Assembly: GCA_016786495.1 (NCBI GenBank)
Contig: JAEUUJ010000069.1
Coordinates: 1 to 45,099, forward strand
Direction: 5' to 3'
From: Cyclobacteriaceae bacterium
Lineage (GTDB): Bacteria > Bacteroidota > Bacteroidia > Cytophagales > Cyclobacteriaceae
DNA length: 45,099 nt
The position numbers and the translations under genes were made by a program. The notes under the pieces were generated by a model. The model made no database searches. It had not been told where the DNA came from and saw only the letters and a list, made by a program, of their open reading frames with translations. Shown here piece after piece: positions 23,249 through 32,809 of this stretch; the stretch's first letter is position 1, and each line of letters begins with the position of its first letter.

Positions 23249-25672
23249 TTATTCGGTTCGTAGTGCCTTAACAGGATTGGTGGATGCTGCTTTAAATGAT
23301 TCAAAGCTTACGGTAATCAGCGCGATCAGCAATGCTGCTACACCTGCGTAAACAAAGATCAAAACATCGATCGTTGTTTTATACTCAAAGCCCTGAAGCC
23401 ACTTGTTCATGACGAACATGCCCAGCGGAACAGAGATTGCAAATGCGATTACGATCAGGCGCACAAACTCTTTCGACATGAGCGTGACGATTTGCGTTAC
23501 GTTGGCGCCCAGTACTTTGCGTACGCCAATTTCCTTGAAGCGCTGTTCGGACATGAAGGTTGAAAGGCCGTACAGACCCAGGCAGGAGATAACAATTGCG
23601 ATGACGGTGAATACCGTGATAATCTGACCCACGCGTTCATCCTCGGCATATTGTTTTTGCAGCCGGGCATCCAGAAAAACAAATTCGAAAGGCGTGTCCG
23701 GGTTAATTGTTTTCCATTTTGCTTCAATCAGGGCAAGTGTGTTTTGAATGCCGGAAGTTGAGAGTTTGGCAATCACGTTATCAAGTGTTTGTGTTTTTCC
23801 TTTTTTGAAAAATGCCGTGGGTACAATCTTCTCTTTCAACGACACCTGATGGTAGTTTTCCATCACACCCACCACCCGGAAGGTGAGGTGCCGACCCTGC
23901 CAGTCCATCGCTAATTCAGCGCCAATGGCTTGCTCGGGCGTTAGTCTGAGTTCGTCTGCGCCCTGGCGATTGATAACAATGTTGTTGGTTGTGCTGTCTT
24001 CTACTTCCGCAAACGAACGGCCGGCAATGATTTTGATATCCATCATCTCCAGGTAACCGTAGTCGATGTAGTTCATGCGGTGTAGAATCCCGTTCTCCAT
24101 GCTTTCGCCCTTTTTATACAGCCGGAAGTCGCTGAAGATAGGAGAGCCGGGAATATAATTGGACGCGGAAACCGCTTCCACGGCTGAAAGTTTACCGAGC
24201 TCCTGCTGAAAAACCGGTGCGTTAACCTGTGCTGTCTCGGTACGCAGCGGGATAACAATTTTTGCGTTTGGGTCGAAACCGAGATTTGAGTTACTCATAA
24301 ACGTTAACTGCTTATCAATAATCAGCATACCACAAATCAGCGTGATACCGATGATAAATTGAAATACCACCAACGCCTGACGAAGCAGCCCCGATGAACT
24401 TCCCGTTTTTCCTTTTCCTTTCAGTACTTCGGCCGGTTTGAAGGATGAGAGGTAAAAGGCCGGATAACTGCCGGCTATTAAGCCTGTAACCAGGGTAATG
24501 GCCAGCAGTGCAGCTCCGAAGTAGATAATGTTATCCGAATTGAACGAAACCGTTTTTCCGGTGAGTTCATTAAACAACGGCAGCGCCAGTTGCATGATGC
24601 CCACGCTGATGAGCATGGAGATTGCAACGATAATCATCGCTTCACCCATGATCTGACTAATCAGTGAACTTCGAAATGCGCCCATCGCTTTGCGTACCCC
24701 GATTTCGCCTGCACGTTTAGCCGCCTTGGCAGTCGACAGGTTCATGAAGTTGATACAGGCGATTAACAGAATGAATACGGCAATGGCTCCGATTACATAG
24801 ATGTACGTGATGCGGGGACTTTGACCTACGTCTGAGTACAGGTAAATATCCTTTACGGGCTCGAGCGTAAGGGTCTTCGACATGCCGAGCGCTTTCATAT
24901 CTTCCGCTCCGTGCTTCACAACTAATTCGTTCAGTTTGCGAATCACTTCATCTTTATTATGTCCCGGTGCCAGCTTTACGTAGGAAGGAATAAAGTTTTG
25001 TCCACCCCATTCATCTGCGACTTCCGGTTGTTTGAGATAGTCGGCCCAGCCGCCACCTGCGGTGGATGTGATAAAGTGTGGATTCTGATGACTCAAACCT
25101 TTCCCGCGGATAACAGCGGTCACGTGAAAGTCGGCTGTTGGTCCGCCCTGACTGATAGAAATAATCTTGTTGATCGCAGATTCATTGCCGAATATTTTCT
25201 TTGCGAGCGTTTCTGTCAGCACTACAGAATTGGGTTCGGTTAGTGCTTTGTCGGGATTGCCTTCGATAAAGTCGAAACTGAAAATGGAGAAGATGGTTGA
25301 ATCGGCAATAAATCCGTCTGACTCATAAAACATATTGGTTTCGTAGCGGATCAGGTTTTGGGAAACTCCGGGAGGGTTCAATAGGCGCGCGGCTGCTTCT
25401 ACTTCCGGAATCTCATCTTTCATCGCCATGGCAATCGGGGGTGAGCACGAGGCCGTCTGGCGGATGTTGTCGATGTTCTGAAAGGTTGTTACAACCCGAT
25501 ACAAATCGTCAATGCGGGCATGTTGCTTGTCAACTGCGTATTCTTCCTGGATATACAAGGTGAGTAGCAGGCAGCAGGCCACTCCGATGGAGAGTCCGAG
25601 AATGTTAATGAGGGAATAGACCTTGTTCCGCAGGATGTTGCGGACGGCTATTGTGAAATAGTTTTTAAGCAT
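23249..25672 (-). CDS. FtsX/MacB-type ABC transporter permease, 807 aa, paralogue of the next gene
   Basis: Same architecture as its downstream neighbour: MLKNYFTIAVRNILRNKVYS start, TM about 20-42, periplasmic domain, first FtsX triplet, second half beginning with TM near 430, and a last FtsX triplet ending FESFKAASTNPVKALRTE. Short matching blocks (AxRRAxEIGVRKxxG; KEISIRKVLG versus KEIGVRKVLG) show the pair arose by duplication, but overall divergence is large, so the copies are old. The ATG at 25672 has a 131-bp gap upstream that should hold the operon promoter. Partner ATPase not present in the window. Confidence 0.88.
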   Translation of the reverse strand: MLKNYFTIAVRNILRNKVYSLINILGLSIGVACCLLLTLYIQEEYAVDKQHARIDDLYRVVTTFQNIDNIRQTASCSPPIAMAMKDEIPEVEAAARLLNPPGVSQNLIRYETNMFYESDGFIADSTIFSIFSFDFIEGNPDKALTEPNSVVLTETLAKKIFGNESAINKIISISQGGPTADFHVTAVIRGKGLSHQNPHFITSTAGGGWADYLKQPEVADEWGGQNFIPSYVKLAPGHNKDEVIRKLNELVVKHGAEDMKALGMSKTLTLEPVKDIYLYSDVGQSPRITYIYVIGAIAVFILLIACINFMNLSTAKAAKRAGEIGVRKAMGAFRSSLISQIMGEAMIIVAISMLISVGIMQLALPLFNELTGKTVSFNSDNIIYFGAALLAITLVTGLIAGSYPAFYLSSFKPAEVLKGKGKTGSSSGLLRQALVVFQFIIGITLICGMLIIDKQLTFMSNSNLGFDPNAKIVIPLRTETAQVNAPVFQQELGKLSAVEAVSASNYIPGSPIFSDFRLYKKGESMENGILHRMNYIDYGYLEMMDIKIIAGRSFAEVEDSTTNNIVINRQGADELRLTPEQAIGAELAMDWQGRHLTFRVVGVMENYHQVSLKEKIVPTAFFKKGKTQTLDNVIAKLSTSGIQNTLALIEAKWKTINPDTPFEFVFLDARLQKQYAEDERVGQIITVFTVIAIVISCLGLYGLSTFMSEQRFKEIGVRKVLGANVTQIVTLMSKEFVRLIVIAFAISVPLGMFVMNKWLQGFEYKTTIDVLIFVYAGVAALLIALITVSFESFKAASTNPVKALRTE

Positions 25673-25804
25673 AAAACGCGCGTATGTGCTGACCGTGGTT
25701 TCAAGATCAGTGCCAGCACAAAAAGCGAGTAATTAGCTCAAAATGGATGGTTTTAGAGTTCGGTCATTATCAGAAGCGAACGAAACCGTCCGGAATCGGA
25801 TACG

Positions 25805-27760
25805 TTAGTAATCGTCCTCGCGCTTGATCTTAACCTTGGCAGCGGGACCTACCTGAATCGGGGCCTTTTCAATTTCCAGGTTCGAGGCCTCAATGCCATA
25901 GTGCGCCTCGGTCGACAAACTGTATTTTTTGAGGATGCGATAGCTCTGGATCACAAACCGGTCGAACGTTGAGATTTCACTATCAACCGATGCCCACGAC
26001 TGAATGATGATAAACTTGAAGTCGGCTGTCATGCTGTATTTGTGCAGCGAAGGGTAGGGGCTGATCAAATCAATCTCTGCAGAGTCGGCCATCTCATGAA
26101 TGATCCGGTTGAATAAAAGATTCAACCGATGGTCGGCCTTGAAACCAAGACTGATGCGAACGAAAAAACACTTTTTCGGAATGATGGTATCGACCGCGTA
26201 TCGGCTGGTAAACGGATTGTCAACCGTATCTACGTGCAGGAACCAGTACACATCTGCCCGTTTGGGGCGCTTTCGGAAAATTGAGTAGATGATGTTGGAG
26301 TCGATGTAACGCTTGCTATCGGCCACGGCCAGGTATACCAGGTTGGTGGCTTCTTTCGGAACGGTGGTGTCGGCCTGAAGATCACGAATCATGTCTTCAT
26401 AATGTTTGAGATCGACAAACTCAGTATGCCGTGTTCGCAGCATCCGTGCGCGAAGCTGAATAAACAAAACCCAGAACAGAATGGCTGCCATCAGGAATGA
26501 GAACCAACCGCCATGCTGAAACTTGTTTAGGTTCGATATCAAGAACATGCCCTCCAGCGTAAAGAAGATAACGGCAAGCCCAAGTGACCGGAAGGTGGAT
26601 TTCTTATAAAGCGAAAAATAATAGACCAGCAGCGAAGTGGTCATGAGCATATTGAACGTGATCGCCAATCCATAGGCGCCTTCCATGGCGGATGATTCGC
26701 GGAAGATGAGGATCACGAGAATCGAACCGGCCATCAAAATCCAGTTGATGCCGGGGATATAAATCTGTCCTTTGAGTTGGCTTGGATACCGTACCCGCAT
26801 CATGGGCCACAACTTCAGTTTCATGGCTTCGTTCACCAGACTGAATGTTCCGGAAATTAACGCCTGGCTCGCGGTGATGGCGGCAAGTGTCGCAATACCG
26901 ATACCGATGGGCAGGAACCAATCGGGCATCAATCCATAGAAAGGAATTTGCCCATTCAGCTTTTCACCTTCCTGGCCCAGAAGCCATACGGCCTGACCTG
27001 CATAATTTAACAGCAAGCTAACTTTAACAAACCCCCAGCTCACACGAATATTTTTCTTGCCGCAATGACCCAGATCGGAATACAAGGCTTCGGCACCTGT
27101 GGTACAGAGGAATACCGCACCCAGAATCCAAAAACCACCCGGGTATTTTATCAAAAGATTGATCGCGTATACCGGATTCACGGCTTTGAGAACGTCCGGG
27201 TTTTGCACCACCTGAAGAAGCCCCAGGGTTCCGATCATACCAAACCAGATCAGCATGATGGGGCCGAATGTTTTACCTACGGTTCCGGTGCCGAACTGTT
27301 GAAAAAGGAAAAGCGCCACGAGGATGGCGATGGCAATGTAAACCGTTGGGATTTGAGGGCTGTATATTTTAACGCCTTCAATGGCGGAGGAAACGGAAAT
27401 GGCGGGCGTTAGAAAACCGTCAGAAATCAGTGTGGCGCAACCGATGATGGCCGGATAAATTACCCATTGCGCCTTGTACCGTCTTACCAACGCGTACAAC
27501 GCAAAAATTCCACCTTCGCCCTTGTTATCCGCGTTCAGTGCGAGGTAAACATATTTAATGGTGGTGATGAGGGTAAGTGTCCAGATCACGCACGATAACC
27601 CTCCGTAAATCAGTTCTTTGCTGATTACTTCCTCGTCAACGATAGCCTTGAACACGTAGAGCGGGGAAGTTCCGATATCCCCGAAAATAATTCCTAAGGC
27701 GATCAGTACACCGGCAGCCGAAAGGGGCGTGTGGTACTTAAGGTATCGTTCGCTTTTCAT
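25805..27760 (-). CDS. kup: Kup-family potassium uptake transporter
   Basis: 651 aa. The family signature FGDIGTSPLYVFKAI occurs at about 25-40, followed by about 12 hydrophobic helices up to residue ~450 and a hydrophilic C-terminal domain of about 190 residues (EFVDLKHYEDMIRDL ...). TNKGEGG-like NADNKGEGGIFALYALVRR is also typical. Kup imports K+ by proton symport in the inner membrane. It begins 41 bp after the NDH-2 gene on the same strand; TACCTTGG (27 nt or so upstream on the minus strand) is a near match to the -7 box, so it may have an extra promoter. Confidence 0.94.
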   Translation of the reverse strand: MKSERYLKYHTPLSAAGVLIALGIIFGDIGTSPLYVFKAIVDEEVISKELIYGGLSCVIWTLTLITTIKYVYLALNADNKGEGGIFALYALVRRYKAQWVIYPAIIGCATLISDGFLTPAISVSSAIEGVKIYSPQIPTVYIAIAILVALFLFQQFGTGTVGKTFGPIMLIWFGMIGTLGLLQVVQNPDVLKAVNPVYAINLLIKYPGGFWILGAVFLCTTGAEALYSDLGHCGKKNIRVSWGFVKVSLLLNYAGQAVWLLGQEGEKLNGQIPFYGLMPDWFLPIGIGIATLAAITASQALISGTFSLVNEAMKLKLWPMMRVRYPSQLKGQIYIPGINWILMAGSILVILIFRESSAMEGAYGLAITFNMLMTTSLLVYYFSLYKKSTFRSLGLAVIFFTLEGMFLISNLNKFQHGGWFSFLMAAILFWVLFIQLRARMLRTRHTEFVDLKHYEDMIRDLQADTTVPKEATNLVYLAVADSKRYIDSNIIYSIFRKRPKRADVYWFLHVDTVDNPFTSRYAVDTIIPKKCFFVRISLGFKADHRLNLLFNRIIHEMADSAEIDLISPYPSLHKYSMTADFKFIIIQSWASVDSEISTFDRFVIQSYRILKKYSLSTEAHYGIEASNLEIEKAPIQVGPAAKVKIKREDDY

Positions 27761-27801
27761 GAAATGAAAGCGCCAAGGTAATAAATTCCTGAACTCACTA
27801 T

Positions 27802-29121
27802 CTAGCTCACGCCTTCTTTATTGCGGCTGATGATCAGACGGTTGCTTTTATCGTACGAGAAGTAGCTCCAAATCCAGCTGAAGAAGACGAAGAACTTGTT
27901 CCGGAAGCCAATTAGCGAGATGAGGTGAACAAACATCCAGAGGAACCATGCGAACAGGCCCTGGAACCTAAACTGGCCTTTAAACACATTCAGGTCGACC
28001 ACCGCTTTGTTCCGGCCAACGGTTGCCATTGAGCCCTGGTCGTTATAGCGGAAGGGTTTCATCTGCTGCTTGTTTTCAAGGCGTTTGATGTTCTCCGCGA
28101 GAAGCTGACCCTGCTGCATGGCCGGTGGCGACATCATCGGGTGACCGTTTGGAAACTTCGGATCACCGCCTTCCATGATCGCAGCATCACCAATCGCAAA
28201 GATATTTTGATGTCCTTTCACGCGGTTAAACTCGTCTACTTTGATCCTGCCCGCGCGACCGATCACTTCCGTACTGATTCCCGGGAACGGCTGAACCTTA
28301 ACTCCGGCCGCCCACACCATTGTTTTGCTTACCAGCTTGTCGCCCGTACTCAGGATAGCCTCATGACCATCGTAGGATTTAACCGCTTTGTTGAGGTGAA
28401 CATGCACCCCCATCTTTTGCAGGTATTCCAGCGCTTTTTGCGAGGCAATCTCTGACATGCCCCCGAGCAGCCTGCTCCCAGACTCAACGAGGTGAATATC
28501 CATCTTATTCATGTCGAGTTCTTTGTAGTCACGGGGGAAAACATGGCGCTTCAATTCTGATAAGGCTCCTGCCAATTCTACTCCGGTAGGACCGCCACCC
28601 ACAATTACAAAGTCCATCAGACTGTCCATCATTTCCGGATCGTCTGTTAATAACGCAGTTTCAAAGTTGCGGATGATTTTGTTTCTCAGCTTGATGGCAT
28701 CGATAATGCTTTTCAGCGGAAGCGAATTTTTTTCCACGTCTTTCATGCCGTAGTAGTTTGTTGTTGCTCCGCTCGCAATAACGAGGTAGTCATACTTGAC
28801 ACTGCCGATCGAGGTCTCGATGCAATTATCGTTCGGATGGATCGAGATTACTTCACCCAGCCGGAAGTAAAAGTCATTCTGCGTTGCGAAACGTTTCCGG
28901 AACGGAAAGATGATTGAGCTGCTTTCAAGCCCCGAACTTGCCACCTGGTACAACAACGGTTGAAAGGTGTGATGATTGTACCGATCGAATAAAACCGTTT
29001 CACCCGGAAAGCCTCTCAGTGCTTTCGCGATTTCGAGCCCGGCAAAACCACCACCAATAATAATGACTCTCGGTCTTCCGGAATCGGTAAGACTTGTGTG
29101 GCCTGTTATCAACTTTTGCAT
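27802..29121 (-). CDS. ndh: Type II NADH dehydrogenase (NDH-2), FAD-dependent
   Basis: 439 aa. FAD-binding Rossmann motif IIGGGFAGLE (21-30), NAD-binding motif VIVGGGPTGVE (172-182), the second FAD motif (FAIGDAAIMEGG, about 311-322) and the quinone-side sequence SPPAMQQGQ are visible. A hydrophobic C-terminal hairpin (about 388-424) would anchor it to the membrane. It oxidises NADH and reduces menaquinone without pumping protons. Same-strand kup follows closely. The upstream gap of nearly 450 bp to the next gene holds its promoter. Confidence 0.92.
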   Translation of the reverse strand: MQKLITGHTSLTDSGRPRVIIIGGGFAGLEIAKALRGFPGETVLFDRYNHHTFQPLLYQVASSGLESSSIIFPFRKRFATQNDFYFRLGEVISIHPNDNCIETSIGSVKYDYLVIASGATTNYYGMKDVEKNSLPLKSIIDAIKLRNKIIRNFETALLTDDPEMMDSLMDFVIVGGGPTGVELAGALSELKRHVFPRDYKELDMNKMDIHLVESGSRLLGGMSEIASQKALEYLQKMGVHVHLNKAVKSYDGHEAILSTGDKLVSKTMVWAAGVKVQPFPGISTEVIGRAGRIKVDEFNRVKGHQNIFAIGDAAIMEGGDPKFPNGHPMMSPPAMQQGQLLAENIKRLENKQQMKPFRYNDQGSMATVGRNKAVVDLNVFKGQFRFQGLFAWFLWMFVHLISLIGFRNKFFVFFSWIWSYFSYDKSNRLIISRNKEGVS

Positions 29122-29568
29122 GTGAACGAATAAGAAGATGTGCTACTCATAATACGTAACTAACGTAGTTGTGTTCAGGATTATGCTAAAAATATACTTC
29201 ATGAATGAAACAACAACCTAACGATCGTATATATTGATGAACATGTATCCAATAATATTTGGCAGTTCGCTCCGGTTCCACAACATTAAACTGCGTTCGG
29301 GACGTAGAGCAAATAAATACGCACAATGCCCGGAAAAACTTCGTATTCATTCCGGCCATCACATGAATCAGGCCAACTTGAAAACAGCTGCTTTAAACGA
29401 TTTTTGAGCCGCGGTGCAGGGTAAAAAAGCTTGAGTGAGTTTAATTTTTCCCCGAATGCCCGTTTTCCGCGACATGCTTTTGCTTTACACGGTCAAAAAA
29501 TTTCCGGTGGCGGAGACGGGGCGCGCGGAAACTACTGTACCTTTACCTTGTATTCAAACCCTCGAACA
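29122..29568. other. Long divergent intergenic region
   Basis: About 450 bases between ndh (leftward) and the coiled-coil lipoprotein (rightward). An in-frame extension of the lipoprotein back to 29431 is open but places 46 polar residues before its signal peptide, so it was not used. AACTA-ACG-TAGTT at 29158-29170, 37 bp upstream of the ndh ATG, is a short perfect inverted repeat that could bind a regulator. TACCTTTA at 29539-29546 is a 7/8 match to TAnnTTTG for the lipoprotein. No other structure was recognised. Confidence 0.5.
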
Positions 29569-30315
29569 ATGCTACGAAAACTGTTACCCGTACTTGCCAT
29601 GTCCGCAGCCCTAACGGCCTGCGATAACCAGGAGAAAGCCAAGTTAAAATCTGAAGTGGATTCCCTTCGCAACGAACTTCAAACTTCTCAGCGGATGGCT
29701 CAAACCCTTCAGGATGTTGGTACGCTGATGGACTCGATTGATGCAAACCGTCAACTGCTTCGTGTAAACATGGTGGAGGGAACAACGTACGATGATTACA
29801 CGGCCCGTATGAAGGACCTGAATAACTATGTTCGGGAAACGGAAGATAAAATCTCGGACCTGGAAGCACAGTTGAAAAAGTCGAAGGGTACTATTAACTC
29901 TTTCTCTTCGATCATTAAAAAGCTAAAGGCAGAACTGGTAACGAAATCACAAGAAATTATTCTCTTGCAGGAAGAAGCGGAACGTGCACGCAACGAAAAC
30001 CAAAACCTGAGCGAAACAATCCGACTACAGGAAGAGGAACTTACGTCTAAAGAGGATGAAATACGATTGAAGGATCAGGAACTGGCAAACTCGGAGAACA
30101 AGATTCAGGAGATGATGCTGAGTCAGAAAATTTCAGAAGCTGAAGCATACTTTAAACAAGCTCAGGCAGTGGAAGAGACCGCCAACCGTACGAAACTGGC
30201 TCCGAAGAAGAAGAAAGCATCGCTCCGTCAGGCGATCGATTTGTATAAGAAGGCATTGTCGCTCGGAAAAGAGGAGGCAAAAGCAAAAATTGACGAACTG
30301 GAGAAGCGTTTGTAA
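29569..30315 (+). CDS. Coiled-coil lipoprotein of unknown function
   Basis: 248 aa from the ATG at 29569, chosen because it gives a clean lipoprotein signal (MLRKLLPVLAMSAALTAC, lipobox LTAC). Residues about 20-210 are heptad-rich and highly charged (KLKSEVDSLRNELQTSQ, ISDLEAQLKKSKG, ELTSKEDEIRLKDQELANSE), a long coiled coil. The end (KKKASLRQAIDLYKKALSLG) looks like a single TPR-like helix pair. It is probably a periplasmic or outer-membrane-anchored rod or adaptor. It is single-gene, with its own terminator. Confidence 0.82.
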   Translation: MLRKLLPVLAMSAALTACDNQEKAKLKSEVDSLRNELQTSQRMAQTLQDVGTLMDSIDANRQLLRVNMVEGTTYDDYTARMKDLNNYVRETEDKISDLEAQLKKSKGTINSFSSIIKKLKAELVTKSQEIILLQEEAERARNENQNLSETIRLQEEELTSKEDEIRLKDQELANSENKIQEMMLSQKISEAEAYFKQAQAVEETANRTKLAPKKKKASLRQAIDLYKKALSLGKEEAKAKIDELEKRL

Positions 30316-30338
30316 CAAATCATTGAAAGGTTATGTCA

Positions 30339-30368
30339 AAAGCCGGTTTTTACCGGCTTTTTTTGTTT
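30339..30368 (+). terminator. Rho-independent terminator of the coiled-coil lipoprotein gene
   Basis: AAAGCCGGT (30339-30347), TTTT loop, ACCGGCTTT (30352-30360), then a T-run TTTTG TTTT. A 9-bp perfect stem directly downstream of the stop at 30315. Confidence 0.85.
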
Positions 30369-30494
30369 TCCATGTTACGTAAACACGCACTAAAAATCTC
30401 GTTCTGACCAACTTAGCGAAGCATTTTTATGCTTAACGCGCTTATTTCCTGAATCCCGCTACTTTGTTTTATCTTTACGGGCTTAAATCAGCCC

Positions 30495-31802
30495 ATGGCT
30501 TTTGAGATAATTCTCACAATTCTCCTCGTTCTGGCAAATGGTTTTTTCGTAGCAGCTGAGTTCGCCATTGTAAAGGTGCGCGCCTCGCAGGTTGCTCTGG
30601 AAAAGAAAAGTCTGTCGAAAAAATGGACGCTCCACATCATCGATCACCTCGATGGATATCTGGCAGCAACGCAGCTCGGAATTACCCTGGCCAGTCTCGC
30701 GCTTGGTTGGGTGGGTGAAGATGTTGTCTCCCGGATGATCCTCAATGCCGTGAACTCGATGGGCTTTCAGTTGAGCGAAAGCGTAGCCCATGGTATAGCT
30801 GTACCGGTTGCCTTTACGGTACTCACCGTGATGCACATTGTATTCGGTGAACTTGCTCCTAAAACGCTTGCGATCCGTTTTCCGACATCTACATCCATGC
30901 GCGTGTCGATCGCGTTGCAAGTATTCTATTTTATTTTCCGTCCGTTTATCTGGTTGCTCAACGGTATGGCTAATCTGTTTCTCCGCATGTTTGGCATTAA
31001 GCCGATGGGTGAACAGGAAATCCATTCAGAGGATGAACTCAGGCTGATCATTGCCGAAAGCGAAGAGGGGGGCGCCATCGAACCTTCCGAGCGTGAGTTG
31101 ATTCAAAACGTGTTCGACTTTGACGACCGCGTGGTGCGGCAGGTCATGGTTCCCCGGATGAAAATCAGTGCCATCAAATCGGAAGTTACCGTACGTGAAG
31201 CGATGGACATCGTGTTGAAAGAAGGCTATTCGCGTTACCCGCTTTACGAAGTTTCACTCGATGAAATTGTAGGGGTAGTGTTTGCGAAGGATATTATCCG
31301 GGCTTACGTAACGAACGAGCAGGGCAGTAAAACACAAACCCTGCGCGATGTGATGCGTCCGGTTCAATACGTTCCGGAAACCATGCCGATCGATGCCCTC
31401 CTGCGTGATTTCCAGAAGAAGAAAATTCAAATGGCGATTGTGGTGAGTGAGTTTGGCGGTACCATTGGTCTGGTAACACTGGAGGATATTCTGGAAGAGC
31501 TTGTGGGTGATATTCAGGATGAACACGATCACGAAGCTCAGATCGTAACGGCAATCGACAAGCAGGTGTTCCAGGTACTGGCGCAATCACCGGTGTACGA
31601 TATCAACAAGCTTATTCCTGAACCGTTCCCGGAATCGGATGAGTATGAAACGCTGGCCGGGCTGATCACCTTTAACCGTGCCTCTCTTCGGGAAGGTGAA
31701 GAGTTCACGCTCTATAACTACAAGATTAAGATCTTACGGTTGGTGAAAACAATTCCGGAACTGGTAGAGATCAAGCTGGAAGAAATGCCTGACAACTCTT
31801 AA
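30495..31802 (+). CDS. CNNM/CorC-type hemolysin-family membrane protein with CBS pair
   Basis: 435 aa. A DUF21/CNNM transmembrane domain (about 1-190; TM at about 3-25, 58-80, 100-120, 137-160) is followed by two CBS domains (about 215-275 and 280-335; RVVRQVMVPRMKISAI, LRDVMRPVQYVPE) and a C-terminal CorC_HlyC domain (about 350-430; VLAQSPVYDINKLIPEPFPE). Relatives mediate Mg2+ or Co2+ efflux or resistance. TATCTTTA (30470-30477) is a near -7 box. It converges with corA, with which it shares a TTAA stop overlap, so two divalent-cation proteins face each other. Confidence 0.92.
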   Translation: MAFEIILTILLVLANGFFVAAEFAIVKVRASQVALEKKSLSKKWTLHIIDHLDGYLAATQLGITLASLALGWVGEDVVSRMILNAVNSMGFQLSESVAHGIAVPVAFTVLTVMHIVFGELAPKTLAIRFPTSTSMRVSIALQVFYFIFRPFIWLLNGMANLFLRMFGIKPMGEQEIHSEDELRLIIAESEEGGAIEPSERELIQNVFDFDDRVVRQVMVPRMKISAIKSEVTVREAMDIVLKEGYSRYPLYEVSLDEIVGVVFAKDIIRAYVTNEQGSKTQTLRDVMRPVQYVPETMPIDALLRDFQKKKIQMAIVVSEFGGTIGLVTLEDILEELVGDIQDEHDHEAQIVTAIDKQVFQVLAQSPVYDINKLIPEPFPESDEYETLAGLITFNRASLREGEEFTLYNYKIKILRLVKTIPELVEIKLEEMPDNS

Positions 31803-32809
31803 AACCACTTTTTTCGTTTGAAGTAGTAGATCATTCCGCCACTCACCAGTGCCATGAAAATCAGCACGGCCGGGTAGCCCCACTTCGAATGCAGCTCGGG
31901 CATAAACTCAAAGTTCATTCCGTACAACCCCGAGATAAACGAAAGGGGAATGAAGATGGTCGTAATGATCGTTAACAGCTTCATGACCTCGTTCATGCGG
32001 TTATTCATCGTGTTCATGTGAATATCCAGCAGGCTTGACGTAAGGTCTTTATACGTTTCCAGCGAATCGATTACATGTACGGTGTGGTCATACACGTCTG
32101 AAAAATACCGGAGTGTTTCTTCGTGCACGAAACTTGTTTCTCCCTTGCTTACTTTGCTTAACGCTTCGCGGAGCGGGTAAACAGCTTTGCGTAAAAAGAT
32201 GATCTCTTTTTTGATCCCCTGTATCTTTTGAAAAGCTTCTTCGGCTGAGTCGGAGTAAATGCAATCCTCGATTTCATCGATTTTGGTGCCGATGTTGTCG
32301 AGCACCGTATAGTAGTTGTCAACGATAATATCGATCAGCCGGTACATCAGGTAGTCGGCATGCATCCTGCGCACCTTGCCCTGATCGAGCCGGATCCGTT
32401 CGCGGAACGCATCAAATAAATCGCCTTCTTTTTCCTGGAAGGAAATCAGGTAATTGGTGCCCAGAATGAAACTGATTTGTTCGTAGTCGATCGTGTCGCC
32501 TTCAATGCGATACAGCATCTTCAGCGTGAAGAACAGGTAATCTTCGTACTCTTCGGCTTTGGGCCGCTGTTCGTTGATAACGTCATCCAGCGTTAGCGCA
32601 TCAAAGCAAAAATGGGATTGCAGTTTTTCAACGATCGTGAGGTCGCCCATGCCATCCATGTTGATCCAGTTAACCTTGTCACGGTTAATTTTCCGGAGCA
32701 GGTCGTCAACCTGGATGTTATCCGTACGCTCGTAGGTTTCCCGGTCATACGAAATGAGTTCGAGAATTACGCGGTTGTCAGCATGTGGTCCCTCGTGAAC
32801 TAATTTCAT
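31799..32809 (-). CDS. corA: CorA-family magnesium/cobalt transporter
   Basis: 336 aa. The family-defining GMN (297-299, in GLYGMNFEFMPE) follows TM1 (about 276-296), and TM2 (about 312-330) with a short basic cytoplasmic tail (FKRKKWF) ends the protein. The N-terminal 265 residues form the cytoplasmic funnel domain. CorA mediates Mg2+ influx as a pentamer. Its ATG overlaps the mscS stop (ATGA), so the two are translationally coupled. Confidence 0.93.
   Translation of the reverse strand: MKLVHEGPHADNRVILELISYDRETYERTDNIQVDDLLRKINRDKVNWINMDGMGDLTIVEKLQSHFCFDALTLDDVINEQRPKAEEYEDYLFFTLKMLYRIEGDTIDYEQISFILGTNYLISFQEKEGDLFDAFRERIRLDQGKVRRMHADYLMYRLIDIIVDNYYTVLDNIGTKIDEIEDCIYSDSAEEAFQKIQGIKKEIIFLRKAVYPLREALSKVSKGETSFVHEETLRYFSDVYDHTVHVIDSLETYKDLTSSLLDIHMNTMNNRMNEVMKLLTIITTIFIPLSFISGLYGMNFEFMPELHSKWGYPAVLIFMALVSGGMIYYFKRKKWF

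Noticed and set aside
20808-25672. The two permease genes as one frameshifted gene
   Set aside because: Each has its own start, full two-FtsX architecture and stop, so they are separate paralogues.
29431-29568. Longer N-terminus for the coiled-coil lipoprotein gene
   Set aside because: It would place 46 polar residues before a clean lipoprotein signal peptide and run through the likely promoter; the ATG at 29569 is far better.
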